Assembly (NCBI GenBank): GCA_036897095.1
Contig: JAYMSP010000211.1
Span: forward strand, 1-64,000
Origin: Plantago elongata
Taxonomy: Eukaryota > Streptophyta > Magnoliopsida > Lamiales > Plantaginaceae
Direction: 5' to 3'
Length of the DNA: 64,000 nt
The notes under the pieces are model-generated. The model did not search any database and was not told where the DNA came from. It worked only from the letters and a program-made list of their open reading frames with translations. A program made the translations under genes and the position numbers. This document shows, one piece after another, positions 25,628-37,399 of this stretch; position 1 is the first letter of the stretch; every line of letters begins with the position of its first letter.

Positions 25628-26068
25628 AGATTTCATTCATTCATCACCATATTCATTTTCATATTCCTTACCTGAAACCACCATAATCAACAATTATCAA
25701 TTTCAATTCATTTCATTACTAGCTAGCTAGGCAGCCACATTAATTATATACCTGTCTGTAAACACAGTCCTCCCTTTTGTTTTGTTGTTATCTTCTTTGT
25801 CCTATCTGACCAAGAAAGAACTACCACTTGCTTTTTCAGTAATGCTGTGAAAAACCCATTCAGGAAAGTGCAGTACTCATCCAGATTTGCTTGCTTTAGA
25901 GGTTGTTTCAAAGTAAAGGTTCGATCTTTTTGGAAAATGTTGGAAGAGATCTGCTGTTAAAGACTTCATTTTTACGTCATTTGATTAGAGTTTGGAGTAA
26001 TGGGATTTTTGAGATCTGGGCTTTGAAAGGTTTCTTCTTACTGCTTGTCAATCTAGTTTCAAGTTAAG

Positions 26069-26589
26069 GTAAGAAAAAAGTTCCTTTTTTTTTTGTCTGA
26101 ATTTACTAGTTTTGTGAGATGAACTCTTTTTTTTTTAAAAAGAGAATTGAGATGCCTGTTTGTCAAGTGTATTACTGATAGTGAAATGTATGTTGTTCGT
26201 ATAGATCTTATGTGTAGTGTATTGTTGATTTATAAAATGTAAGAGGCTAGATTGTGCATTTCTTGATTATTTCATCATCACTCTGCCTGTGTAACTAATT
26301 TCCTGAGTTGTTAAATTTTTTCTTATTCTGCAGCAGAGTTACGTGTTTTAGTGATTATAATTCATGCCAAATAAAGGTTTTGTTTAGGGTAATTTATCAA
26401 ATAGTGTATGGGAATTGGCATTTTGGTGAATGAAGATCACTCAAGTATATTTTGAGACCAATTCTTCTTTTTCCAAATGATAAGAAGAATGAGAAAATGA
26501 CTGTCCATTGTATAATTTCCAACTATTTGCTGGACTTTTGTTCATTTCAGAAGCAAGGTGTTGATTTAGCATTCTTGTGTAATATGCAG
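26069..26589 (+). other. Leader (5' UTR) intron of the receptor-like kinase gene
   Basis: The donor AAG/GTAAGA at 26068/26069 and the acceptor TATGCAG/G at 26589/26590 are good plant splice sites. The start codon is 11 bases after the acceptor. Introns in the leader often raise expression in plants. Confidence 0.7.
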
Positions 26590-26600
26590 GTTTTTAAAAT

Positions 26601-29222
26601 ATGGCTTCTGATCTTAATACTCAACTGTCGAAAAATTCTGGATTTTTTGGTTTAGAAGTGTGGGAGGTGATTGGAATTATTGTTGGATTGTTGATAGTGA
26701 TCATCCTCTTTGCATTAACGTTCTATCTCACTTCACGGAAGAAATCGAGAAATAGGACCCAAGAACACCTCCCTATTAGCCAAATACCCAGCGTCTCAAA
26801 GGAAATCAAGGAGGTACGGGTGGAGCATGTGTCATCGGAGGATTTTGCTCCACGCGATGGAATCCTTTTGACAATTCATGATAAATCTTGCGATAAAGAA
26901 TCAGACAAAATCATGGTTCATCTGGGAATGCCAAAATCTAGAAATGGGGATGCAAGCAGTCAATCAGGCTCTTTTCGTCATGTTGATAAGGACTACTGTG
27001 GATCACAATCGGGAGAAGAGGGGGGCTCTGGCACTTTTTCGGCATATAAACAGTCTTCGTCTCATCAAATAACTGCTCCATCTCCTTTAAGTGGTCTTCC
27101 TGAATTTTCTCACCTGGGTTGGGGTCACTGGTTTACTTTACGAGATCTTGAACTTGCGACAAATAGATTTTCGAAGGAGAATGTTCTTGGAGAGGGTGGA
27201 TACGGAGTCGTTTATCGAGGAAATCTTATTAATGGTACTGCAGTGGCTGTTAAAAAGCTCCTGAATAACTTGTGAGTCCATCAGTTATTTCTCTAGCATT
27301 TAATGATTTTTCCCAGTGGCCTTTTTTGTCAGCTCTCTGAAGTAAATGAAATTTAATGTGTTCTTATTAGAGGTCAAGCAGAAAAGGAATTTCAAGTGGA
27401 AGTTGAGGCTATTGGCCATGTCAGGCACAAAAATTTGGTTCGACTGCTAGGATACTGTATTGAAGGAACCCATAGGTACCTTTTGTAATTAAAATTACAT
27501 ATCGAGCCTTCACTTCTTTACATTCTAACCTTTTGAACTTAATGTTTCAGGATGCTAGTCTATGAGTATGTGAACAATGGAAACTTAGAACAGTGGCTTC
27601 ATGGAGCTATGCGGCACCATGGCTTTCTTACTTGGGAAGCCAGGATGAAGATTCTACTTGGCACAGCTAAAGCGTAAGTCATTTTCCTTATTTAAATGGG
27701 TGAAATATATACGCCAATTTTCTCCCTGTTTGATGTGCTTAACATGCGGTTCATTTCCTGCAGTCTTGCATATTTGCACGAGGCAATCGAACCAAAAGTG
27801 GTCCATCGAGACATTAAGTCTAGCAACATCCTGATTGATGAAGATTTTAACTCCAAGGTCTCTGATTTTGGTTTGGCCAAGCTTCTTGGTGCAGGCAAAA
27901 GTCACATCACGACTCGGGTCATGGGTACATTTGGGTTAGTTCTTTTACCGCCTTTCTTTTGTAAAGGGTTTTGTGATCGGTTATTAGGCTTCCTATTGCT
28001 GCTAGTGTTTATGGCCTAACCCATTAACATTTTTTAAACGTTTCAGATATGTGGCTCCTGAATATGCTAATACTGGCCTTTTAAACGAAAAGAGTGATGT
28101 TTATAGCTTTGGAGTTTTGCTATTGGAAGCAATTACAGGAAGGGATCCAGTAGACTATGGACGCCCTGCTCAAGAGGTACTTTTCCTGCTCTGCTATTAA
28201 TACCAATATTCATCTGTGGTCTATAGACTATAGTATATTACACATTACGGAAAAATCTCACATGACTGTGGTAATGTCTTCAGAAACTTGTTATATGGCT
28301 CCTTTTGGTCACTCAAAATATCAACTTCATAATGAGTAACTATTGTACCTGTTTTTACTTAATATGAAGCTATTTTATGTTAGACGTTCAGCCAAGAAAC
28401 ATTTCATCTTTGTTTATTTTTCAATTTCTGTTTCATTTTGACTGCTGATATTCTTATTGGTTAGTTTTGAGCATCTATATAATGTTTTACATTCAATTCT
28501 CAGGTGAATCTGGTTGATTGGTTGAAGATGATGGTGGGAAATAGGCGCTCAGAGGAAGTGGTGGATCCAAACATGGACACGAGACCGACAACAAGAGCCC
28601 TTAAAAGGGCTCTATTGACAGCTCTGAGATGTGTGGATCCAGATTCTGACAAAAGACCACGGATGAGCCAAGTTGTTCGAATGCTTGAATCAGAAGAATA
28701 TCCTATACCAAGAGAGGTCAGTATAGCTCTTCTGCTCTTCACTATTCCTGAGAACGACTTTACACAAAGCTATTAGCTACTTGAAATCTTGAGTCAAAAT
28801 TCATAAGCACCCCCTTGTTTGTGGTATTTCCAGTTTTGAATTTGAGTCGATGTCCTGGCTTCATAATTCTGTCTTTTCGGGTGTGATTCTTTGGTGGCTT
28901 ATCACGCTTTAATTGCTTAAAAATCAACTTCTTGGATAAAAAGCTGCATTACATTTGCTAGTTTAAATATTTGAACCCTTTCATTGATCTTTAGACATTA
29001 GTACATTACTACATGTAATGCCAATTTCATAATGGCAGTTTTCTGCAAATAGAGCCGTAAGTGATAAGTGATCGTTATTTTACTTCAATGCAACAGGATA
29101 GAAGGCACAGAAGAACACGGGCAAATAGCACTGAAATGGATTCCAAGCGGGAAGACAATGACACTGATTTCAGTGACAGTCTAGACCTAAGAACGGATAG
29201 CAAGAGGAATTCTTTGCATTGA
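26601..29222 (+). CDS. Receptor-like protein kinase, At2g42960/At3g59110-type
   Basis: Seven coding exons (26601-27271, 27371-27475, 27551-27673, 27764-27934, 28047-28176, 28504-28716, 29097-29222) join in frame to 512 residues. The family is about 490-510. There is no signal peptide or ectodomain. One membrane segment lies at about residues 22-45, followed by RKK and a serine-rich juxtamembrane region. The kinase starts near [19 protein letters not shown]. Its key parts are GEGGYG (197-202), Lys218 in VAVKK, HRD (314-316), DFG (334-336) and YVAPEY. This is an RD-type, active-looking Ser/Thr kinase. PLSQIP-like and [10 protein letters not shown]-like signatures match the Arabidopsis group from memory. 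It is expected at the plasma membrane as a signalling kinase without its own ligand domain. All introns are GT-AG and there are no defects. The tail ([11 protein letters not shown] onward) is family-typical in being variable. Confidence 0.92.
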
Positions 29223-30574
29223 GGGGCCTAGTATTTTGAATCGGAATGCAGATTTCTGACAAGATACTCTAATCCGGTGGCATGCGACTCATTTAACAAA
29301 GTGCTTTCCGCAGCACAAGGGGTAAACTATGGTGGTACATATAGGTGGAAACAGGGTTTTTTTTCTTTCTTTCCTTCTTTTATTCCTTTTAAGTATCTAA
29401 GTTCAATACTGCCTTCTCTTTTTGAGTTCAATATTTGTATTTCCACCTTGTTATATGTATGAAAGTAGGTAGAGAGAGATGATTGCTTTGTAAGGATAAT
29501 AGAGGGCTTGTATTGTATAGAAGACACCTAACTAGCTACCTTTTGCTTTCTTTACTTCAACTATTCAATATATGTTTGGTCGCAACTTGCATGAAGTAGT
29601 TTTTATTTTTATTTATACATGCTCTGTGATTCATACATTTTTGGCTACTGTTCATTGTCAACTTTTTAATATACAAAAAAGGTCTTTGGGTTGGTGTTTT
29701 TATCAGATGTCCAATTCACACAGCTGGAGTTTTGCATATATAAAGGCCAAAAGCTATTGCTGATAAGAACATTTAGCATGAAATGGCACTGAATGACCAA
29801 TCTGACTCAACTTTTGATAAGTATGCCAGACCAATCATCAATTCCAGCCACTATTTTATCCTCACATTTAACAACCTCACAGACTTGATACCAACTGACA
29901 TGTAGCTCTAGGCAGATGTGTTGATCAGATTACCAGTTTTATGTGGCGACAACTAACTCTACACATGAGACACGACCTTGCCTAAATTACGACGCCAAAA
30001 CATGCGACATTCATACTGATTTCTACAAAGCCACAACACTAGGCGTTGTGTGTTGGGATGCAACCAACTCACTGGACATCTCAAGAGGCTGATAAATATG
30101 GGAATTACTGATAGAGCTCATGCATATCATGAACTCTTACCACTGCTAGATGCTATTCATGTGCCATAGTTAGAAAGGCCAATTGAATGTATGCATTCAA
30201 GCAAGGTTAATATTTCATCATAGAGAATGTCATAATTACAAAGAAGAAGACGAGGAAAGAAAAAGAAGAATCAATGTAATCTGCCAACACTTACATGACA
30301 TGATTCATAAGCTACTAAATGAGAAATCACAACTTCAAACATGATACAGCCTTTGCTTCCTCCTTTAATTCATGGAATGTTGCGTCAAAACCTCCAGAGT
30401 AACAACCTCACATCCAGGAAAAAGTGCAGAAATTTGTACAAGTACATTAAGATAATTTTTTATAAAAAAAAAAGGGTAAAACAAAGATACATATGTACCG
30501 AAGCTTCAGATTAACTGGTCATGACTCATGACCCGTGAAGAATATAAGAAGATCATACACTATTCACAGCTTGC
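29223..30574. other. 3' flank of the kinase gene and intergenic DNA
   Basis: The first 350 bases are T-rich and probably the 3' untranslated region. Nothing else recognisable lies before the Rab-GAP gene, which is transcribed toward this region. The two genes therefore converge. Confidence 0.6.
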
Positions 30575-33431
30575 TCAGGACATCGACATCTCTTCAGATA
30601 ACTGCAGCTCTCGATTTACACGGTCTGATAGTGTCCCATATTGTTTCTCATACTCTTCCCTCAGTTCATCCAGGCGCCTTGATACCTAAAATCAACCAGT
30701 TATGTCCATAAATTGAGAATCATCTGCATATTGAAAGCATAAAACCTTTCAACTTGTTCATGCACACAAGCCACATGACTCATGTAACTTAGTTACCCCA
30801 AATTCGCAATCTATTTGCTGAAAATTGTATGCCCATGATATATGTATACAACTCTGCATATAGTCTCCTGATCTTACAGACAAGTCCCTTTAGTAAGGAA
30901 ATTACATCAACAAAAAGCTAGTACAGTAATCTGGTTGACGGACTTTCACAAGCTAGGGAGGTTAGTGAGTAACTAGATCAACTATACTCCTGCTTATTCA
31001 TTGTTTGAATTGACAGTTTTACTTGTATTTTGTATTCACTTGGCAGTTTACACCTGACAGATTCATTTTGCCACAGCTACTTGTTTTCACTCTGTTGCAA
31101 GCATTACTGTTATATAGTTCACATCAAACATCTACGTATCATCATAGTTCACAAAGAGGTCTTTGATGAGCAAGCAGTAACAACTGTTAAAATGCCAATT
31201 GATGATGGGAGGACAAACCTTAAGTGACTGAGCCAGTGGTAGTAATATATCAGGATTTGTGGCATCTTCAGGGAAGTTACGTAATGCATATACGAGTCTT
31301 TCAAAAGGCAACTGTACCTAGAGCATTATCAAAAACATGCATCAGACATGGTTCATGGTATTAATAGAGAAAAAGATATTTCAGAAGAGCAATACCAACT
31401 CTGAATACAACTTTAATGCCCTGCAACAAATTTCTGATTTAGAATGTGGAAGACCAAACAGTTATAATTGTATGCTAGTTAAAACTGTAGCTATGTGAAG
31501 AAGGGTGGCTACTAAACTCAGAAATAAAGACATCCCAAATCCTAACAGACAAATGGAAAGGGAAAGTGTACGAGAAAACTGTTATGAACCACTGGCTTGC
31601 GTACATGCTGGGATTTATCATCTCTTGGTCAAATGCTCCCCCAATTTCGGTAAGTGTTCTTTCACTAAATGGTCCAACTGAAACAGATATTGCTGTACAA
31701 GAGGTAATCCAGCCTGCACAAAAGAAATCATGTAGTTTTTGTAGTTCGATTGAAATGAATGATGACAAAGTTAAGGGTCCAGATTCTGTACAGGGGGTGG
31801 AGAATTGAATGAGAGATACATGTCACTGAAAAAGGCAAGAGAGGTCTCAAGATATTCAGTCTCTCCTTTGATCTAACCATATACTATGCGACGTTTGGTT
31901 ACCAGACTTGCAAGAAAATCACTACCAACAGAGAGTAGCTTTTGATTCGATCAAGTTTTACCGTGAGGAGTGTGGACACACTTCGTGCGTTTCTTAGAAC
32001 AATAACAAAATTCAGATACAAGCTTGTTCATCCCACGACAATGTCTCAAGAGTCCCGAGTCATAACACTAATTCATATCTGAATAAGAGAGCTACACGAG
32101 TCTGAGACAGGACATAAGAACTTAATGGAGCCCCTAATTTGTTTGTTTTCATGATTCATCTCTAAGTCTATGAAAGCTTATAATAACCATAAATCTCAGA
32201 ATCATCTACTTCAAGAGGTTGCATTTCACGCAAGGTAGTAGACTAGTAGTTAGTAGTATATGTGGTCATGACAGCAGACCTCAAACAATAATTAAGAAAT
32301 AAATAAACCATGACAATATTGCTAATGTGATTATACACTCTACTAATGTAAAGCTCAAAGAAAATTAAAAGTAAACTATACCAGGTATAGTCCTTCCATT
32401 GGTGAATGAACTGTTCCCTTCAGTAGTGCTACAAACAACAATGCATCCTCTTCACTCATATAAAGGAGGAAAAGGCCTACTATAAATCCCATTCCCTGCA
32501 ACCGATACATGATCAGTACAAAATCAGAAATCAGTAGTCTCATATATGAGTGGAACTTAATGAGATTCTAACCTGCACATATCCAACATCTCTGTTAAAT
32601 ACGGAGTATGCTTTCAGAACATTATAGAGTGATCTTTGACCAGGACCATGTCTCTGCTGGAAGAAAACATGAGAAGGAAATGTGCGAGAAATATCTTGAA
32701 TAATCTCTAGCTCGGAAGGAGATGTCTCATAGATGACGAGTTGCTGTAGCTCAAAAACACGAAAACAAACAAATTAGATCGACTAGAAACAAAAGCGAAG
32801 GAATAAGGCCATGAAGATGTTTTAATAATCTGTTTACCTCATAAACACCTGGATTCAAGAGCAGGAGGTCCTGACTGCCAGAGATTAACTGCCAGGCAAG
32901 TCCTCTTAGACAATTTGGTATTCCTTTCCTTATTCTCCTTTTAAGAACATGGGGTTTTCTACGAGCATAATGCTTAAATCACTTCCAGCAACCCCAAGCA
33001 TTTTTCTCCACTTTCTAATCTTCTTTCCTCCCTACATAAACATTGATATGATAGCATCATCTTACATGTAGGTAACTCATATGAATCAAGAAAGCAACTA
33101 ATTACGTTTAACAAATAATAAATAAAAGTGAAGTGCATGATCTCATAAACAAATGAACGGCGGTGGCCTATGAGAAGCACAAAAGATAACTTTCCGGTTT
33201 AAAAAATTCAGAATCTATCAGACAAACATCCCCATTCCCAAAAGCATAGTAAATGATAACTATCCGGTTATTATGATGAAACAAGTGCCACAAAAATGAC
33301 ATTAATTACCTCTCATACTCCCAGGCTAGTCTGGCCCTCGATAGTTCATCATGGCATTCGGCTTCCTGCTTTACGAATCCAAACCTATCAACTCGAGGTG
33401 GTTCTTCAGAGAACCTCTCGTCTTCCTCCAT
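30575..33431 (-). pseudogene. Decayed TBC-domain Rab-GAP (plant EVI5-like, PAM1/At5g15930 type)
   Basis: The exon order on the minus strand is clear: 33310-33431, 32838-33031, 32573-32743, 32382-32495, 31500-31713, 31376-31420, 31219-31317 and 30575-30685. The protein would begin MEEDERFSEEPPRVDRFGF and carry the TBC fold with the Arg finger (IIQDISR) and Gln finger (GYVQGMGF). Such proteins stimulate GTP hydrolysis by Rab GTPases in membrane traffic. Several lesions are visible. Exon 2 is two bases short (near 33020 and near 32974). The invariant FWL of EEDAFWLL is cut by three bases near 32440. Exon 5 lacks one base in GEHF (near 31632) and has no GT after IWDVFISE. The exon starting GIKVVFRV ends at LLKY and has lost CHDDL and its donor. 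Most lesions shorten homopolymers, so assembly error must be excluded for those. The lost exon end is harder to explain that way. Confidence 0.8.
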
Positions 33432-34592
33432 TATGTGGTCTTCCATATATGCACAGAAATACAAAAAAGTTGTATAGCATATACTCTACAATAATGGAGC
33501 TCATACATTTTCATATTTCAACATCAGCTAGAAATCCAGAATCACGCTGAATGTTACAAGACACTAAAGAATTCAAAATTCACGCCATTGTTAAATTTTC
33601 TTTATTGCGAAAAAGAACGAATTGGCTCAAATTGTAATGTGAACAAATTATATACATAAAAATAGCTGAAACTTTTGTGCATGATCAAAGAAGGAAGATA
33701 GAGAACAAACCAGAATGGATCAATAATCTGTCGTTTAAGAATCTAGGTAACCATTTGGGAACGCTTGACATTTTCGAATTGGCTCCAACAATCTACAGAA
33801 TTTTGAACCCAACTGTTTCTATTTCTTTCACCTGTTATGTAATAATGGGAATGTATACATCAAAACGCTTCATATGTGCTTTTCATGCATAAATTTGAAG
33901 TTGTAAGTTGTATTCGATAGAAAAAAGAGCGTCTAGTTCCGAATTCAATTGAGAAAATTCAATTTCAATTAATTTTTTGTGTAATTTTTATACTAAAAAA
34001 TACAATCAAAATTAAATTTTTTTAATTGAAATTGTACTTTAAAACGTGTATTAGTGAGATACGTGATATACAAATTAATATTTTTAAGTATATGTAAAAC
34101 GTTTTAAACAATATCAGTAATAATGTTTTATATTTCACATTTAATTCCATATATATTACTGGTGTTCTTAAAAAAATTCTAGTGGTTTTTTGTTGTCTCT
34201 TTTATACTACTCAATGCTAGCACACTTCTTTGAACTAATTATGTATCAAATACGACTAAAAATATCAATGAACTTGGCAAAATAAGCAGTAATTGAGCAG
34301 GTGCTCAACCCTTGTGTTCGTCCTTGTTGAAATCCATCTGTTGATCGTGAAATGGATGGATGCATGTGATGCTTATGTACTGCTTGTATTGTGTTGCAAA
34401 TCATCTTTGGTCTCTTCTGCTGTGATGATGAAGATGAACCCAATAAATCGTGTTTAGAAAGATTTGTTTGGATCGGTTGGTTTCAGTCGAAATGGTTTTG
34501 CGCTTTATCCTTTTATCCTTTACTAATTTCTCTTTATTCAATTGAGTGTCAAAGTCTTTCACACCTTCTCTTTTAGTCACTGTATTTTTGAA
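33432..34592. other. Upstream flank of the Rab-GAP gene
   Basis: AT-rich, with no supported gene. It probably includes the leader and promoter of the minus-strand Rab-GAP gene. The short open frames are not convincing. Confidence 0.55.
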
Positions 34593-34955
34593 TTATTTGT
34601 AATCAACTCTTGACAAATTGCAAAATTTGCTTCTTTTATCCAATAATTTCCAATATTCCCCCTCATGAGGAACATATACATTTTTTATGTTCATCTTGAT
34701 CATGGAATTAATGAGATTTCTTGAAGGAACAACCTTGGTGAATATATCTGCAAGTTGATGTTCACTTTTGATGAAAATCTCCTCAATCTTTCTTTCCACA
34801 ATCTTTTCTCTAATAAAATGACAATTAACTTCTAGGTGTTTGGTTCTCCCATGGAAAACCAAATTTTTGGTAAGATAGATTGTTGATTGATTATCCCACA
34901 TTAGCTTTACTTGACTAGTAGCATCCATCATCAAGTCTTTTAACAATGCAATCAT
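34593..34955 (-). mobile_element. Copia RNase H fragment (fossil)
   Basis: The minus-strand frame contains LMWDNQSTIYLTKN, FHGRTKHLEVNCHFIREKI and HQLADIFTK, the conserved C-terminal blocks of Copia RNase H. It is a small piece of an otherwise missing element, with an abrupt border to LINE sequence near 34950. Confidence 0.9.
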
Positions 34956-34959
34956 CCAA

Positions 34960-36101
34960 ATTACCTTGACGTGGTTGTTGGTTGTTTCTATTCCTAGTAT
35001 TACTACTCTGGTTATGTTTAGGAGCTAAAGTATTGTTCTTACGACGTTCCATCAAAATCCAATCTTCGAACTCCTTATTTTTTGCTTTATCCGTGAGCCA
35101 ACTAACATCCGGAACTTGCTCCTCCAAGAGCAAGCCTGTTATCCGTACTGGAACCTGCGACGCTTAAGATCCTTCCCCACTAGATGGACTAACATGTTAT
35201 ATTTTCTTGCATTCTCCAATAGTTAGTCCAACCCGACCACATCCATGACATAGTGATGGCAGGTTTTCATAAACCATTTGGTAGAGTTTGCCGCAAATAT
35301 AGATCCCCAATTTCAATGGTTTAGATGTCTTGACCTCGACACAAAACCTTGCAAATCTTCCCTTCATTGCTTTGAAAGTGTATCCGTCGATTGTGAGTGG
35401 GTCTCCTATGCAAGATGCTAGTGATTCAATCACCGACTCCTGGAATATCTACATGGGTAGATTTTAGGACAGGTACCCACGTAATTGTTGTTTCCATCTT
35501 GTCAGTATCTGCACATAAATTTTGCACCCATTGGCGGACATTCATTAAGCTACCTCCCAGATGCCAAGGTCCGTCCGTGAGGATCATCATTGGTTTATCC
35601 TCTATGAGTCCCTTAACACAATAGCAATTGTGTCCTAAATCCATAAGATCGAAGAAGTAGCCCTGTAACAACCATACAGACTCCAACTTGGTCAATATTG
35701 AGGGATAATACCATGACTTTCCCATAATCTTAATTATAATTATGTTCTTCCATGGATTCATAATCAATTCGTGAAAGTCATCCTCAAATATTAGTTGTTT
35801 AAAGGGATCTCATCAGTTGGCTCAGAGATCTTGATTCGACCTTGTTCCGTTTGGTTCTTTTTTTTCTCGATGCGAACATCCTTAGATTTTTCTAGTCTCA
35901 GTGCAGCCTGGGCATTTAGGGGGGGGGGGGGGTGTGCAAGCGGTATTGTTTTGGTCGGTGGGCGGGGGGGGGTGTGGGGGGGGGGGGGGGGGGGGGGGGT
36001 TGCAACAAGTTCATGTTGGAGTTAGCCTCCGAGTCCTTGTCCATGTCCGTGCCAGGAGTATCGTTGTTCCCATCCGCGCGGGGGTGTTTTGTAGTTGTCA
36101 T
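34960..36101 (-). mobile_element. LINE (L1-type) ORF1 remnant
   Basis: On the minus strand an N-terminus (36101 to about 35990) leads into a proline run encoded by the poly-G tract. Then come a DUF4283-like domain at 35767-35426 (GPWHLGGSLMNVRQWV, then TTITWVPVLKS) and a CCHC zinc knuckle at 35433-35197 (LPSLCHGCGRVG). A tail follows with DWILMERRKNN, the usual W-L-x-R-K ending of plant L1 ORF1. ORF1 proteins coat the element RNA. The reading frame is broken by stops and shifts between these blocks, for instance between GIPGVGD and MIESLAS and after CKKI. No ORF2 follows in the same orientation. Confidence 0.82.
35919..36000. repeat. Long poly-G tracts
   Basis: Two G runs (about 35919-35932 and 35965-35999), interrupted by a few other bases. 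They encode proline on the minus strand inside the LINE ORF1 remnant. Runs of this length are rare in plant DNA, are prone to polymerase slippage and could form G-quadruplexes. Confidence 0.9.
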
Positions 36102-36689
36102 CGTAGATAGGTAAAGAAGAGAGAGGCCAGGGGTTGCCGAAAATAGGATTCCAGCTGATGGCGCAAACTAGGTGGAGCTTAGGTAGCAAAATTTCCGGAG
36201 AGAATTTCAGGTCGTGAATTTTCCAATTATTAAAAAAAAATCTCCTCATTAATTCGACTGCAGAGTTTCTTGTTTCTTCCTCATCTCATTTTCTAACCCA
36301 TAACAATGCATCCTTCTTATCCGAACTTTCTTTCTCCATTTTCTTCTTTCTCAATCAAGATAAAACAAGAAGGGTATGTTACTCAATCAAGAACTCGATA
36401 TGAATGAATATCAATCTGCGGGTTTTGCATAACACTTCCTTTGCCTCTGATTCGATCTTATAACCATGGAAGAATTAGAAAGAAATAGACCGCAATTCGT
36501 CCAGTTATATGGACGCTTTATTCATGCAGTCACTAGAAACATATGCATTATGCTTCTGTTAATGTACTTAAGAAAAACATTACACATTGAAAGCCCTTAT
36601 GTATTCTAATTAGATGAAAGCATAAACATGCATATCAATAAGTTGGAAAAGAAGGGATAATCATATATATAAATGATAAAAACATGGAA

Positions 36690-37330
36690 GAGTGGATAAT
36701 TCCTAGATGTAGCTTTCCGATCAGGAAAGTAATATGCAAGGTAAGTAAAAGAGTACGGGATGAGCAAGTATGGAGGGAACAACTTGTTGCGGTATGTTGC
36801 TCCGTCCGTACGCTCTACTCCATCTTCCGGGTTTGTCCGGAGAAAGTCGCTTGGAGGGATATTATGATTTGGAACCCTGCTCGCCCGAAGGCAAGACTTA
36901 TTCTATGGCTGACTCTCCACCGGCGATTAGCAACTAAAGATCGTTTGTCATATTTTTGAGTAACAACGGATGGCAAGTGCGCTTTTTGTAGTAATGTAGA
37001 AACTTTGGATCACCTATTTTTCCAATGCCCCGCTACCTATGAGATTATGAGACGAGGGCTTCAGTGGATGCACATCTCACACCCACAATTTGTGAATTGG
37101 CAACAACTGTTGGGATTCGACTTCGCATACGGGGTAAGGGATGCAAAGCTTATGTGTTTCGTGCTCTGATGACGGTAACCATTTACCATATTTGGGTGAC
37201 ACGGAATGAGATACTCTTTCAGCAAATATGGGACCAACTTGACGTGTTTAGATCCATCACGCAAGACGTACGACTGAGATGCAATGGTTGCAGGGGCGGA
37301 ATCTTGCTTGAACAATACTTGATTATAGCA
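36690..37330 (+). mobile_element. LINE ORF2 3' end (zf-RVT domain) remnant
   Basis: The plus-strand frames contain ARLILWLTLHRRLATKDRL, CAFCSNVETLDHLFFQCP and ALMTVTIYHIWVTRNEILFQ, the reverse-transcriptase zinc-binding region near the end of plant L1 ORF2. The frame shifts and stops near 36957 and again around 37130. It is 5'-truncated, as LINE copies usually are. Its orientation is opposite to the ORF1 piece on its left, so these are two separate insertions or an inverted copy. Confidence 0.85.
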
Positions 37331-37399
37331 TGTTGTTTCTTAGTCTTTCTTTATCGTATTTTTCGTAGCAACTATTTTGGGCAGGAGTTCATCAGCCCC

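Noticed and set aside
35795-36110. Plus-strand Gly/Val-rich frames
   Set aside because: Antisense of the LINE ORF1 proline run, produced by the poly-G tract.
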